Shown here in pieces: positions 44,024 through 55,460 of a stretch of DNA of 64,000 nucleotides. The stretch covers positions 17,715,371 through 17,779,370 of the forward strand of contig CM041298.1 in assembly GCA_023052935.1 (NCBI GenBank), read 5' to 3'. This DNA comes from Piezodorus guildinii (Eukaryota > Arthropoda > Insecta > Hemiptera > Pentatomidae). Under the pieces are notes generated by a model. It was not told where the DNA came from and ran no database searches. It saw only the letters and a program-made list of their open reading frames with translations. Both the position numbers and the translations under genes were made by a program. How positions within the stretch are numbered: the stretch's first letter is position 1; every line of letters begins with the position of its first letter.

Positions 44024-44317
44024 AGATCACTTGTAGCTGGGTGGCTAGCGTAACAGCCTCCCATGCTAAAGGTCACGGGTTCAAACCCACAGGTGGTCCT
44101 AGGATTTTTTAATGGGAGTCAAAAATCCTTAGTTACGCCGTCCTTCGGAGGGGACGTTAAAAGGTGGTCCCAAGCCTGTGCGATGTCAGGTACTCGTTAA
44201 AGATCCCTATCCTAATAAAACCTGGATAGGCAAAATTTAGGACTCCCACTATAGCATCGTCCGATTAGCCATAGTAGCATAAAGTGACGTTAAATAAATA
44301 AACAAATAAACAACAAT
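44024..44317 (+). mobile_element. SINE family 1, best complete copy
   Basis: A 294-bp copy with A-box-like TAGCTGGGTGGCTAGCG (44034) and B-box-like GGTCACGGGTTCAAACCC (about 44081). The body has GGTGGTCCTAGGATTTTTTA and GTCCTTCGGAGGGGACGTTA, and the tail GTGACGTTAAATAAATAAAC. A perfect 14-base target-site duplication AAATAGAAGATCTG is at 44010-44023 and 44318-44331. Confidence 0.92.
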
Positions 44318-44331
44318 AAATAGAAGATCTG

Positions 44332-45150
44332 CATGTAGAGAACAGCATCAGTATACATTAATTTAGATACTTCAATCTTATGGATCCATATCAGATACTC
44401 CTCCATTTGATGTAATAGAAATTTGTCCCTTTTTATGTCCAGTTCTATTCAAAATATTTCTATCCAGCTTTAAGAAAACAAATTTGAGGTCAAAATATGA
44501 GACTAAAATTTTAAGTGTAAGAATTGTTTGGAGATATAAAATCTTAGCATGTATCTAAATTATGTAGGTGCTAAATCCTGAACTGTGAAATGTGAAGACA
44601 CCTTTGATTGAAATTTAAGTTGAAATACATCTCGCCAGCAAACAATGGAAAATCATCGGTATTTTACAAAAATTCATTGTTAACATTAACATATGCTTGT
44701 ATTAGCGTATTATTTTAATGTTACCAAAAGACAGTAATAAATAAAGAAAGAAAGGGGTGTGATTATCTTTAAGAGTGATACATTTATTTATAAGCACAGT
44801 AATTATTGGGATTAAAATTAAAATAAAATAATATCAATGATTCATGATTTATATAACATTTCAAGTAATTAAATTAAAACAATATAAATAACATTTATGA
44901 GCTTCTGATAATAAATGACATTAAATAGGAAAATATTTTCAAACTATTTACCATGTAATTATTGATATTTAATAACCTGAAGCTCTATAAACAATTAAAA
45001 AAAAAAATACATCACACTCAAAATTAATAAAAAAAATAACTAAACTCTTGATGATTTAGTCTTTCAATTGAACTAATAGAAGATAAATAAACACTTATAA
45101 AAACAAATAATGAAAGAACTGGTTTTCCTTTTAAAATATTTTTTCAGTCA
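44332..45150. other. AT-rich stretch, no gene seen
   Basis: No coding frame or repeat match was recognised. Confidence 0.45.
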
Positions 45151-45156
45151 ATGGGT

Positions 45157-45490
45157 TCATTGTTGTTTTGGCACTCCTCCATTACTTTGCTGCACTTCTT
45201 GATCTAGTGTCTGCAACATTTTATATCCAGGTTTCAAAATGGCATGTAAAACTTCGAATTGTTTGCCTCCGCTGAAAGTGATTTCTGGGATATTCATTAG
45301 TGTTTCAACCCGATTGACTAGCAACTTTCTAAATCCCAAACAACCTCTCGCTGGCAAGTGCTCTGTCGTTCATTAAAATTTCTTTTTCCTATAATAATCT
45401 TTCACACTAATTCCATCGAAACCAACAGTCCTCAAAGATTTATAAGAACATCACTTTTAACAACCTGACCTTGTTCAGGTCTTTTTCTGA
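45157..45490 (-). pseudogene. Decayed coding-like segment of unknown family
   Basis: Reading the minus strand with frame changes gives RPEQGQVVKSDVLIN, SLRTVGFDGISVKDYYRKKK, MNDRALASERLFG, then an uninterrupted ETLMNIPEITFSGGKQFEVL, HAILKPGYKMLQTLDQEVQQ and SNGGVPKQQ stop at 45157. A CTTTTTCAG acceptor-like site precedes it near 45490. The composition is protein-like, but at least two frame breaks would be needed, so it looks like a pseudogene or a badly sequenced terminal exon. I do not recognise the protein. Confidence 0.4.
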
Positions 45491-46184
45491 AAAAGATGAC
45501 AAAATAAACATATTTAATCAGCATTTTTTGACGACATTGACAAATATAATTGCGGCTTTCTTGTCATGTAACCAACTTGAGCTAAAATAACAATAACAGA
45601 CTTTTCAACATCTTATGACTATATCCGGGACTAGAGGGCTTGCTCCTGACCTAGGTTAATCTATAAAACCTTGGGTTTCTCTTTCTTCGAGTAATTATTC
45701 AGTATCTTCACTTCTTAAGGATAGGGGCACGAAATTCGCTTTAGAGCAACTTACAGTTTGATGAATCTTTTGAAGCCTTTTACAGTACAAGTTAGAATAG
45801 TGTGCCTTATCACTCATTACTGGGCAAGCATCGGGTGGTATTAAGCATCTTCTTCTTCCATTTGAAAATTGAGGAACACTCAGGAAATTTCTGGGTTTCT
45901 CCTGTTAACACACATAATCACAGTCTTACATCTTCTGAGGTAAAGAATACAGTTTTTCTGCATTCACCCAATGGTCTTCATACTTCCAATTTCAGTCATG
46001 TTGGAAAGTCACAAATATTAGAAATCATTTTTAGTAAACACTAAATAAACAACTAACAACACATAACCTCAATTGTAAACAGATGGACACTTTCAGTCGA
46101 TTATCTAACGTACAGATTAATATCGAACTACAAATATACGAAATAAATATCGATATTCTATTCCAATTTAATTGCTCTAAATAT
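45491..46184. other. No gene or repeat recognised
   Basis: Mixed sequence with an 80-codon plus-strand frame at 45802-46044 that shows no known motif. Confidence 0.4.
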
Positions 46185-46490
46185 TGTAATGATGGAGTTT
46201 TTTTTTGTTGACCTTGAGAATTGATGAGGAATGGTTGGGATGCGGTCATAAATAGAAACACACATTAAAACAAGTGCTATTTAATTATGTGCCGACGTTC
46301 GGCTACATTGTGCTTTATCAGGTAAAGAAACAAGATAACAACCAAGTATTATAGAATTAATAAGGGCGTTAGTATAGAATATAATATGGTGCGTAATATA
46401 ATTGGGAACATAAATAAAATTAAATGTAAAATGATAATAACATGCATGTTATAAAGTATGGAAATAAACAAAATTAAAATGATATTATAA
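46185..46490 (+). mobile_element. Foldback-type arm, diverged copy of 34490-34700
   Basis: It starts TTGTTGACCTTGAGAATT, then GATGCGGTCATAAAT, GTGCCGACGTTCGGCTAC and TTTATCAGG, and runs into the same A-rich sequence (GGGAACATAAATAAAATTA). Many single-base gaps relative to the other copy. Confidence 0.6.
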
Positions 46491-46499
46491 AGATATAAC

Positions 46500-47290
46500 T
46501 AAAATGTTTTTATTTAATTAATGTAGGAGAAAAGGATTTTTCTTTTATTCGTTTATTTATTTAACGTAACTGATATACTATGCAAATCGAAATTTTTTAT
46601 TCTTTATTTAACTTTTTTTGTTTTGTATTAAACTTTTTATTGTTATTGGATTCTAACGCATCTGAAACATAAGCTTCAAATTTTAATTTAAATTTTTTTT
46701 TTGGTCGATTACAAATTTTCGTATTGAAAAAATAACCAAGCATTTATACAGATACATCGGGCTATTTATGAGTGAACATCAAATTTTCTCTTCTTTTTTT
46801 TTTCAATTTTAATAATTATTGCGGCTTTTTGGTTAAAAAACACTGATAAATTTGTCTCTATTTTAAAAAATTACGGAGTTAAATGAATTCACTTGTCATC
46901 GCCCCCAAATTTTAAAATAATCAGCTGGTGTTAGGATAATCGTTGCATGGACTAGTATTTTTGTGGGCGAATTAAAAAAATATAAAAAAATGTAAGTAGT
47001 TTCGAAAATTGGGAAAAATCGTTTATTGGGATATACGCATCTTGAAACTAAGCTTAAATTTTGTGGGGGGTTTATTTTTTATTTTTTTAAATTTTAATTT
47101 TATTTGTTTTTGGTCGCTTACAAAGATTTATTATTGTAAATAACTTTAATTTAATTAATTTATTTTTAATTTTTATTTAATTTTTAATTATTTTATTTTT
47201 GTTTTTTGGTCGCTTACAAAGATTTATTATTGTAAATTAACAACCAAAAGACCAATTGAGAAGTTGAGAATAATTTAAAATATTTCAAGC
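46500..47290 (+). repeat. Repeat family C, diverged, with internal duplication
   Basis: ATGGACTAGTATTTTTGTGG, then ACGCATCTTGAAACTAAGCT matches 18060-18260. Within it the block TTTTGGTCGCTTACAAAGAT, then TTATTATTGTAAAT is present twice (about 47107 and 47203). Confidence 0.55.
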
Positions 47291-48039
47291 GTGTTATTAC
47301 AATATAAATATGATTTGAAAATTGTTTAAAATTAAATATCTTAGAGTAGTATGAAAACAATAGTGTGGATTTTCGAGAAATATAATTGCAATAACGAGTT
47401 GCTTTATTTTATTATTATGGTGTCTATCACTTAGTAATAAATAATTACTGAACATTCTTCCATGGATTAATATAACATTTGCGTGACTGAATAATGACAA
47501 GTAAATTAAATTTTACTTTACTTACGATATATTTTAAAATAAATAAGTGAGTTAAACTTCCGATATTCGATATATTTTATCAGGAGTTTCTGATTTCTTA
47601 AAACGTTGCTGTATCATCTCTGCATATCGGTTTAAAATAAAATTTCAGATTAATTACATTTCTAGCTAGACTTAAACATACACACACAAAATGATCATTG
47701 GGCAGAGGCTTGAATTATATTCCACATATATTTCATGTATAAGTAACTAAATGTAAAAATAACCAAAAAACATTTATAATACTATCTATTATCAAATTGT
47801 ATTAAAATAAAATGCGATGATCAATGGCCTGCCAGAACTTATACCAAACCGGTTTTCTCAATCATCATCTTCGAAAGCTTAATCATCATATTTCGCTAAC
47901 TGGTCGCAACTGAAGTAACTTTAGCATGTCCTAACCGGACAGCTGTTGGTGGGGAGTCAGTCTGTGCCTGCCTTCAGGGGAAGCAGAGTCCGACAGGTAA
48001 GTCAGCTATTACTAACCATTAATTTATTTATTATAGTCA
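47291..48039. other. AT-rich stretch with worn family A remnants
   Basis: At about 47690-47760 ACACACACAAAATGATC, then CATATATTTCATGTATAAGT resembles the CA run and palindrome end of family A. The match is weak. No gene is seen. Confidence 0.35.
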
Positions 48040-48290
48040 TGTTTGTTTATTTATTTGACGTCACTTTATGCTACTGTGACTAATCGGACGATGCCAGAAT
48101 CGGAATCGTAAATTTTGCCTTTCCAGTTTAATTAGAATTGAGATATTTAATTAGTACCTGTCATCTCACAGGGTCGGGACCACTAATTTACGTCCCCTCC
48201 GAAGGACCGTATAATCAATGTTATATACTCCCATAAAATACCCCAAAAAAGATCTGCTGGGCTATAAATCGCGACCTTGGTAATATTAGG
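48040..48290 (-). mobile_element. SINE family 1, diverged
   Basis: The reversed copy runs from TTTATTTGACGTCACTTTAT through CGTCCCCTCCGAAGGAC to GGGCTATAAATCGCGACCTTGG. The tRNA-like head is incomplete. Confidence 0.7.
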
Positions 48291-48529
48291 TATTTAAATA
48301 TAAATACAAGAACCAATAAAACAAATTAGACAATCCTAATTTTACAATAACTTTTAATGTATAAATATATATATATATATTCTTGTTGTTGTTACTTTTA
48401 GTTGATGAAATTAAATTAAATTAATACTATATTAATGTTTGAAAAAAAAAAAAAAATCCTTTATGAGTTTGACTCCAACATCAAGATTTGTTTAGCGTAA
48501 TAATGTTATCTTTATGGAAAACAAATAAG

Positions 48530-48815
48530 CTTTGTTTACTTATTCATTTAATGTCACTTTATACTACTGTAACTAATCTGACGATGCTACGTTGGGAGTC
48601 CTAAATTTTGTCTATCCAGGTTTAATTAGGAAAGGGAATTTAAACGACTACCTGACATCGCACAGGTTCCGGAACACTACGTCTCCACCGAAGTAGAGGA
48701 CAAGGATTTACACTCACCTTAAAAAAATACCAGAATAATCTGCTGGGTTTGAACCTGTGACCTTGAGAATAGTGGGCTGTCATTCAAGAAACTACACCAC
48801 AGGTGACCCCTTTAT
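48530..48815 (-). mobile_element. SINE family 1, diverged
   Basis: The reversed copy has tail TCATTTAATGTCACTTTATA at the left, the B-box complement GGTTTGAACCTGTGACCTTG near 48750, and the head ending at about 48815. Confidence 0.75.
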
Positions 48816-48859
48816 TTATTAATTAAATATAATGTATTAATATTTTAATTTAGTTAGTT

Positions 48860-49145
48860 ATATTTGTTTTTTCGTTTAACATCACTTTATGCTGCTATGG
48901 CTAATCGGACGATGCTACGGTGGGCGTACAAAATTTTTCCTATCCAGGTTTTATTAGGATAGGGATCTTAACGAGTACCTGACAATGCACAGGCTCAGGA
49001 CCACCTTTTAACGTCGCCTCCGAAGGGTGGCACAACTAAGGATTTTTTAATGGGATTAAAAAATCCTAGGGCCACCCGCAGGTTTCAACCCGCTACCTTT
49101 GGCATAGAAAGCTGTTATGCTAGCCACTACACTATGAGTGATCCT
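48860..49145 (-). mobile_element. SINE family 1, nearly complete
   Basis: The reversed copy carries the block GATTTTTTAATGGGATTAAA, B-box complement AGGTTTCAACCCGCTACCTT and head GTTATGCTAGCCACTACACT. TTTAGTTA lies on both sides (about 48851 and 49150), a possible short target duplication. Confidence 0.8.
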
Positions 49146-49299
49146 AGTTTAGTTATAGAATTTTTAAATCTTTAAGTGAAAAATATAAAAAAAAAAAACC
49201 AGATCGAATTAGCAATGTCAGTATAATTTAGATAACATTGACGCTTCGTGTAATATCCCTCAGTAATTAAATTTTTAAATGTGGGTTAATTTGGGTTGT

Positions 49300-49585
49300 A
49301 ATGGCCAGCATATGGCTTAATGGCTAGAATAACAGCCTTCTATGTCCAGGGTCTCAGTTTCAAAACTAAAACGATGGCTCAACTATTATAATGGAAGTAA
49401 AAAATCCTTAGTTATGCCGTCCTTCGGAGGCGACGTAAAAAGGGGGTCCTTGGCAGGTGTGATGTCAGATACTCGTGAAAGATCCTTTTCTAATTAATCC
49501 TAGATAAGTAAAATTTAGAACTCACACAAGTGGCGTCTTTCGATTAGCCGCAGTATAAAGTGACGGTAAAAGAATAAACAATTCT
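49300..49585 (+). mobile_element. SINE family 1, diverged
   Basis: The plus-strand copy has head TATGGCTTAATGGCTAGAAT, block GCCGTCCTTCGGAGGCGACG and tail AAGTGACGGTAAAAGAATAA. It closes a cluster of four copies within 1.55 kb. Confidence 0.75.
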
Positions 49586-49789
49586 AACATCAAGAAATGG
49601 TTAATTATTTCGAATAAACAGAATTAAAGTTACTTTGAAGGTAAAAATGTTGAAAGTTTGGGGGTAGAAATAAGATATGAATAGAAATAAACCACATGAA
49701 ATTAAAATTAATTATTTTTCATCTATAGACTGAGCTTTGTCAAAATCATTATGGAAATGTGTTGCATAAAATAGTTGTAGTTCTTTTGG

Positions 49790-49900
49790 TTCGTCGATTT
49801 TGGTAAAAAAGTTTTTAAAACATGAAATTTCAGTTTTATAAAACGTATCGTTCGGACTACTCAGGAAACCCTAAAGTTTGTTTTGTTTCGTAAATAAAAA
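49790..49900 (+). mobile_element. Repeat family A remnant
   Basis: CATGAAATTTCAGTTTTATA, then CGTATCGTT and ACTCAGGAAACCCTAAA follow the order of family A blocks near the CA run. Neither end is present. Confidence 0.5.
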
Positions 49901-50029
49901 TTAATAATAAACATTTAATGGATCAAGCATATCCTTAACATGTAGTAAATATTATGAATATCGTACACACATACCTGTGCATCTCAGCACAAACAATTGG
50001 ACGTTAAAAGATAATTTAAATCCGAGTTA

Positions 50030-51095
50030 TCTGTAGCATTTGCCCGTATTCAGGAAGACCTAGATGGAATCAGTGCCTGGGCAAACCTGAATAACTTAAG
50101 GCTTAATCCTACAAAAACTCAGGCCATCTTTATTGGTTCCAAATCCCTCCTCCGATCGATCACCACCCTTCCCCCGCTTTTGCTTATCTTGGCATCATCA
50201 TCGACCAAAACCTATCCTGAAAACCCCAAATTGCCCAAATTTTCCGTCGATCGATTAGTACCTTGAAATTATTCCACCGATCCCGCCACCTCCTACCACA
50301 ATCCACCCGTAAACTCCTAGTTTCATCATTCATTTTCCCCCACTTTGACTATGGTTGTGTGGCATATGGCGGCCTCTCGAAGGTGCTCAAGGACAGATTG
50401 AGAAGAGTTATGAATTGCTTTCTAAGATTTGTGTTCGGTACCTCGAGATGGTCCCATGTATCCCACCTCTACGACGAGTTAAAGTGGTTAACCCCAAACT
50501 TTCGAAGACAATATTTTCTTGGATCATTCCTTTATCAAATCATAAACTCCCACCATCCATTTTATGTCTACAGCCTTCTGTTATTTAAATCCTCAACCCA
50601 TCACCTGGAAACAAGATCCCGTCCGTCCGACCTCCACACTCCTTTCCATAGAACCAAAAAATATGACTGCTCCTTTAGCCCGGTCCTCTTCCTTATGGAA
50701 TACTCTCCCTTCAAACATCCGTCATGCTCCTTCCCTCTCATCGTTTAAATCCCTCCTCTTTCAATACTTCTTTTCTCTTCAGTCAGATGCAAGCTAATTT
50801 TTATCATGCCAACTTATGTAAGGTGAATTTAAGTTTAATGAGATGTAAAAGTTACATTTTATGTTTATTCTTATTTATTTATTTCTAGAATTTGTAAATA
50901 GAGATGACACTATGACCCTTTATTTTTTTTTTATTATTATTATTATTATTTTTTTTTCATTCTCCTGTTATTTAATTGTATTTATATATTCTTTTTGGCC
51001 AGTTATAATTTATTATTTAGCTCATAATTGTTATTCTTAAGAGACATTGTCCCAGAATAAAGTTTTTTTTCTATTCTATTCTAAATATTTTTTTT
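50030..51095 (+). mobile_element. LINE, 5'-truncated, C-terminal ORF and 3' UTR
   Basis: From about 50035 the plus strand reads FARIQEDLDGISAWANLNNL, then RLNPTKTQAIFIGSKS (RT palm end). After a frame change, 50263-50748 is open with VSSFIFPHFDYGCVAYGGLS, RVMNCFLRFVFGTSRWSHVS and FLGSFLYQIINSHHPFYVYS. A third frame finishes FKSLLFQYFFSLQSDAS near 50797. The 3' UTR ends AGAGACATTGTCCCAGAATA, then AAG. It is the best copy of the family also seen at 37205-38730 and 41831-42110. Confidence 0.8.
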
Positions 51096-51457
51096 TTCTT
51101 ATGCTTATCAAATTATAAATTTTAAAGATATATTTGTTTGTATAGAAAATGTTTATTATTCAGTAATATTAAAATTTGTTCCAATAATGTCATTTATAAT
51201 TGTGCTTTTGATGTTTATTTATTAGTGACAACGTTAACGCATTATTTACAGAGGATCAAATAATCAAACAAATACAATAAACAAAACTCTGCAAATTATT
51301 ATCCAATGGTTTATTATTTACAAATAACTATATTAGGGTATAACTGTTTATATAGTTGCTAGCCTAATCTTTTCGATTTTTTTCTATCTTCAATAATAAC
51401 AGTTTTGGTGGAATTACATCTATTATAATTTGTGATTTGAATAAATAGATCAATTTT
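51096..51457. other. No gene or repeat recognised
   Basis: AT-rich linker between a LINE and a family A copy. Confidence 0.45.
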
Positions 51458-52343
51458 ACTTTCACTTACTATACATAGTCAGGGAAAGTATTGCGATCTT
51501 GAAAATTTTCGAATTCAAGTTTTCAACGGAAATACACATTTATTCCCCTGAGTCCAAATAACCAAATCCCGCAAACAGGTCTGTGTGTGTGTGGTAACTC
51601 CCGGGCGGAAACGGTAAGTCCTATGAAACTGAAATTTCATATTTAAGACAAATATACGCCCGAGACGATAAAAAATCTTTTTCATCAAAATGAGCTTACC
51701 AGAAGAGGCACTTTATACCATGCATTTTGCACTTTTTTTCGATTTTCTCGAAAACGGTTACGACGATTTTGATTAAACTCGCTATATCGATGTAAAATTT
51801 AATCGGCTTTAATATCATTTAGGTTTCATTCGGATTAAAATGGTCTGACAGGGCTTAAATGATGATATTTTAAATTTTCTTTCTGTAAAGTACCTTTAAT
51901 TTTGTTGATTCTATAAAAATAACTATATTATATTGTTACCACTGATGAAAAACAGGTAAATACATAAATTGAATGAATTCGAAACCCAACTAAAGGAGAA
52001 AACAGAAAAAATGTTTTTTTTAATGCAATTTTTGAACATAAGAGCAGTAATATACATGTATGATATACCGTTGGAAAGCTAAAGCTTTTAGAATAAATAT
52101 TATCTCATACACAAGGTTTTACAAGTTAATAGAGAGTGATGAAATTAAGATAAAACTAACTGATTGTTTTAGATAATAATATAATAGATATTTTAGTAAA
52201 ACATATGTTTCTATATAAATTCAATTTAATTAATTCTTTAATAGTTTTACGTATTTTTATCTCTAACTGTATTTGAAAATTCTTTCATTTATTTTAAAGA
52301 TGGAGGTAAGTGAAAGTCGTGTGTTGCCCGCACCAGATTTTTT
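51458..52343 (-). mobile_element. Repeat family A, full length
   Basis: The palindrome end TTTCACTTACTATACATAGT has one mismatch. The TG run is at 51581-51594. The left end AAGTGAAAGTCGTGTGTTGC, then CCGCACCAGATTTTTT closes at 52343. Confidence 0.9.
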
Positions 52344-52369
52344 CTCTCTGTAATAGCGCTATACTTAAT

Positions 52370-52925
52370 CTATAACTCAATATATATTTTTCTCTATCTT
52401 CAAAAATAACTTAGTTATGGGCGTAACTATGGTTAAAATCAATTTTTTTAATAATTATTCGCGATTTTTGGACTAAAAACACTAATAATGTTTTTCTATC
52501 TTCGAAAATGAATGAGCTACAACTGTATATATGTTATAGGCATATTTTTTTTCCTTTTTTGTTTTGTTTACCGCTGTTTACTGATTCTAAAACTCTATAC
52601 ATGTTTTTTTCTCTTAAAAACGTTATCTTAACATAACGTTATCTTCAAAAATAACTTAGTTATGGGCGTAACTATGGGTATAATCATTTTTTAAATAATT
52701 ATTCGCGGTTTTCGGGCTAAAAACACTAATAATTTTTTCTCTATCTTCGAAAATAACGGAGCTACAACTGTATATATGTTATAGGCATATTTTTTTTTTC
52801 CTTATTTGTTTTGTTTACCGCTTTTAACTGATTCTAAAACTCTATACATGTTTTTTTTTCTCTTAAAAACGTTATCTTAACATAACGTTATCTTAAAAAA
52901 TAACGTTATGGGCGTATCTATGTGT
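52370..52925. repeat. 245-bp tandem repeat, about 2.3 units
   Basis: The units start at AACTTAGTTATGGGCGTAAC (about 52408 and 52653), with a third partial start at about 52900. Each includes ATTATTCGCG, TATATATGTTATAGGCATAT and the short inverted pair ACGTTATCTTAACATAACGT. The AACT.AGTTAT unit also occurs in family C at 8100-8580. Confidence 0.8.
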
Positions 52926-53334
52926 AAAATACATGTAAATTACATCTAAAAAGCACGTGTGTACATATAAAAGATATATTTCAAAGGTATATTTTCTGTT
53001 TTTATTTATTTATTTTGTTATAATTGTTCCTCAGACTAAATAAACTCAGCTGATTTCAGAGCAATAATTATTACAAATCATAAATAAAATAAATTTAAGG
53101 AATAGTCTAAATCATTTAATTTATTGTAAAGTCTCCTGAAGACGCAAAGTAATGTTTAAAAGAACGTCGTCCCTAACGCTGTCGCAATTTCTTTTTTACG
53201 CTCCTGAAAATTCCTGAATCTTTTTCGATGAAAGTAGCGGTAAAATAGCGGTTCATTAACGAGAAGAACGTGAGGAATTTCAAGAAAAAAAAATCTGCGT
53301 GGAGAAATAGCCTGTTAACATTATAACTTGTAGT
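52926..53334. other. No gene or repeat recognised
   Basis: AT-rich stretch without a credible frame. Confidence 0.45.
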
Positions 53335-53678
53335 TTACTTTCACTTACCTATATATGAATTATATAGTAAAGGAAAGTATTGCGGTCGTGAAAATTTTAG
53401 GATTCTATTTTTAATGGAAATACACACGATTTAGAGACCACTGAGCCCAAATGCTAAGTCCCGCAAAATCGTCAGAAAAATGTGAGTGCATGTAGTAGGT
53501 TTAGTTTCGAAACGGGAAGTCGTACGAAACCAACATTTCATATTTACGACAAACAAATGCCTGGGATGTCACCGCAACTTTTCCAATAAAATCAGCGAAC
53601 CAGAAGAGCCACTTTATAACATGAATTTTGCACATTTTTATCAAAAACGGCTTCAACGAAACCCTAATAATATAAAAG
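53335..53678 (-). mobile_element. Repeat family A, palindrome-end half only
   Basis: ACTTTCACTTACCTATATAT, then ATTATATAGTAAAGGAAAG starts the copy. Blocks continue to GCCACTTTATAACATGAATT and AAAAACGGCTTCAACGA, where a SINE is inserted. The rest is missing beyond the SINE. Confidence 0.75.
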
Positions 53679-53905
53679 GGATCACTTGTAGCTGGGTGGC
53701 TAGCGTAACAGCCTCCCATGCCAAAGGTCACGGGTTCAAATCCGTAGGTGGTCCTAGGATTTTTTAATGGGAGTAAAAAATCCTTAGTTACGCCGTCCTT
53801 CGGAGGGACGTTAAAAGGTGGTCCGAGCCGTCTTTAGACTCCACTGTAGCATCGTCCGATTAGCCATAGTAGCATAAAGTGACGTTAAATAAATAAAATT
53901 AAAAA
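53679..53905 (+). mobile_element. SINE family 1, internally deleted
   Basis: The head TAGCTGGGTGGCTAGCG and B-box GGTCACGGGTTCAAATCC are intact. About 65 bases after GGTGGTCCGAGCC are deleted. The target-site duplication AATAATATAAAAG is at 53666-53678 and 53906-53918. Confidence 0.88.
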
Positions 53906-53918
53906 AATAATATAAAAG

Positions 53919-54985
53919 CCAATGATTCCTAAAAAAAAAAAGAAAACACAACAAATGAAGAATGAAGCTTTCAAGGTAAGACATAATTTTTTTTTTAATG
54001 AAATAAATACTCAGGATTTCTTCACAAGTATATGAGCCATATTTATTTGTGTGTTAAAATTAACTGCTAATTTGCTAGACAGTAAAACTTGCAATCTTCT
54101 TCTAAAAGGAAATAAAAGTATTATGGACAATTATTTTTAAATTACTTTGTTCTTTGTTTATTATTTTAGATAATGAATAATTGTAATGTTTTTTTTTTTA
54201 ATTATGCCTTCCCATTTCGGCTTCCGCCATTAGGGATCTGGTAGCCCAATACCACTCCGATCTTGATGGAGTGTGAATAATTGTAATGAACTAAAACATC
54301 GCTTCAAGATACGTACAATCAAAATATCAACTTTTATCCAATATCCAGGGCTTCTACTGGAAAGTATTAGACTGATTTTTTGAAGATTTGGCACATACGT
54401 TGATCTTCGAAACATCAGTCGCTCGGTTTCAAAATGGCGCCCGATTAAATATGTCTAAAGTTCATTATTTGTTGGTTTGTAAAAACAGAAAATTGCTTTA
54501 GAATCTGTGCAACGGTAGTAATTAAATTGGATATAGCTATTCTGTGAGTAAATTAATTTCATCAGAAAAAAAAAAGTTGTTTGCTTGGTAGCCAAGATTC
54601 GTAAATTATCCTTGTAAATTTAAATCCTAAACGGGTTCTCCTTTCTTTAGTTATTTAATTATTTGAAAACTATACATCATTCTGAACATATTTCATCCTC
54701 GTTAAACAAAAAAAAAAATATATGTGAATAGCAAAACCTTATAGTTTACATATTAACATACCATTTTAGTTAGAGAGTATAACTATTTATGATCCAATAG
54801 ATATATTACAAAATATTGCTTATTTGTTATGGCTAATTAGGGTGTTTAACAAGACAATATATACATAACACTTTTTATTGATGGTAATAAACGGACTATA
54901 TACACAATGGCGGGCTTGACTACACTGCCCTCTAAAAACTAGGAAAAAGGGGAATGTTACATTGTTATATTTACAATCGATATAA
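53919..54985. other. No supported gene
   Basis: AT-rich with a small G+C-richer patch near 54205-54270 (CCCATTTCGGCTTCCGCCAT) that I cannot assign. Confidence 0.4.
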
Positions 54986-54989
54986 CAAA

Positions 54990-55160
54990 GAGACACAACA
55001 TTATTGTTTCGGGATCAAACTCGGCTGTGTCAGAATTATTAATTATTTAATTATTCTGAAGGGCGGCCTTCGAGACACTAGGGTTCATCCAGCCACTATA
55101 AAGTAAGCACAAAGAAAAAAACTGTGACGTTGAGCTAAGTTTCGGCTTAATCATCCCCTA
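54990..55160 (+). mobile_element. SINE family 3 fragment
   Basis: GGGATCAAACTCGGCTGTGT, then CAGAATTATTAATTATT matches the B-box side of the fragment at 35940-36130. The following part ends near CTTAATCATCCCCTAGC. Confidence 0.4.
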
Positions 55161-55204
55161 GCAAGGACGTCGGTTTAGAAAGAGTATATAATCCTTATAC
55201 TAGA

Positions 55205-55460
55205 ATGGAGCCCGTAGCTGAGTGGCTAGCGCGCCATTCTTCCACGCCAAAGGTTGTGAGTTCGAATTTATCAAGCATTTAATTAATGGGGATTAATTCA
55301 TAGCATCTCCCCGGGTATGTGAGACCCGTCAACCATATGGCTATTAACGACTATTCACAAAAATAGTCGTAGGGAGTGATGACCCTACCCTACAAAAATC
55401 CATCTAGTAACGCGAGTGTATTCTCCCAACAGATACTTAGCCAGGGCTGTCACGCCACCG
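55205..55460 (+). mobile_element. SINE family 2
   Basis: The tRNA-like head GGAGCCCGTAGCTGAGTGGC, then TAGCGCGCCATTC carries an A box (TAGCTGAGTGG). The B-box-like AGGTTGTGAGTTCGAATTT follows at about 55250. The body shares CCCCGGGTATGTGAGA and GTAGGGAGTGATGACCCTAC with 59193-59475. Confidence 0.75.

Noticed and set aside
44024..44100. tRNA gene
   Set aside because: The A and B boxes are present, but the cloverleaf is not maintained, and the segment is the head of a repeated SINE with target duplications.
52600..52920. CRISPR-like repeat array
   Set aside because: The repeat unit is 245 bp with no short repeat/spacer periodicity, and the sequence is eukaryotic.
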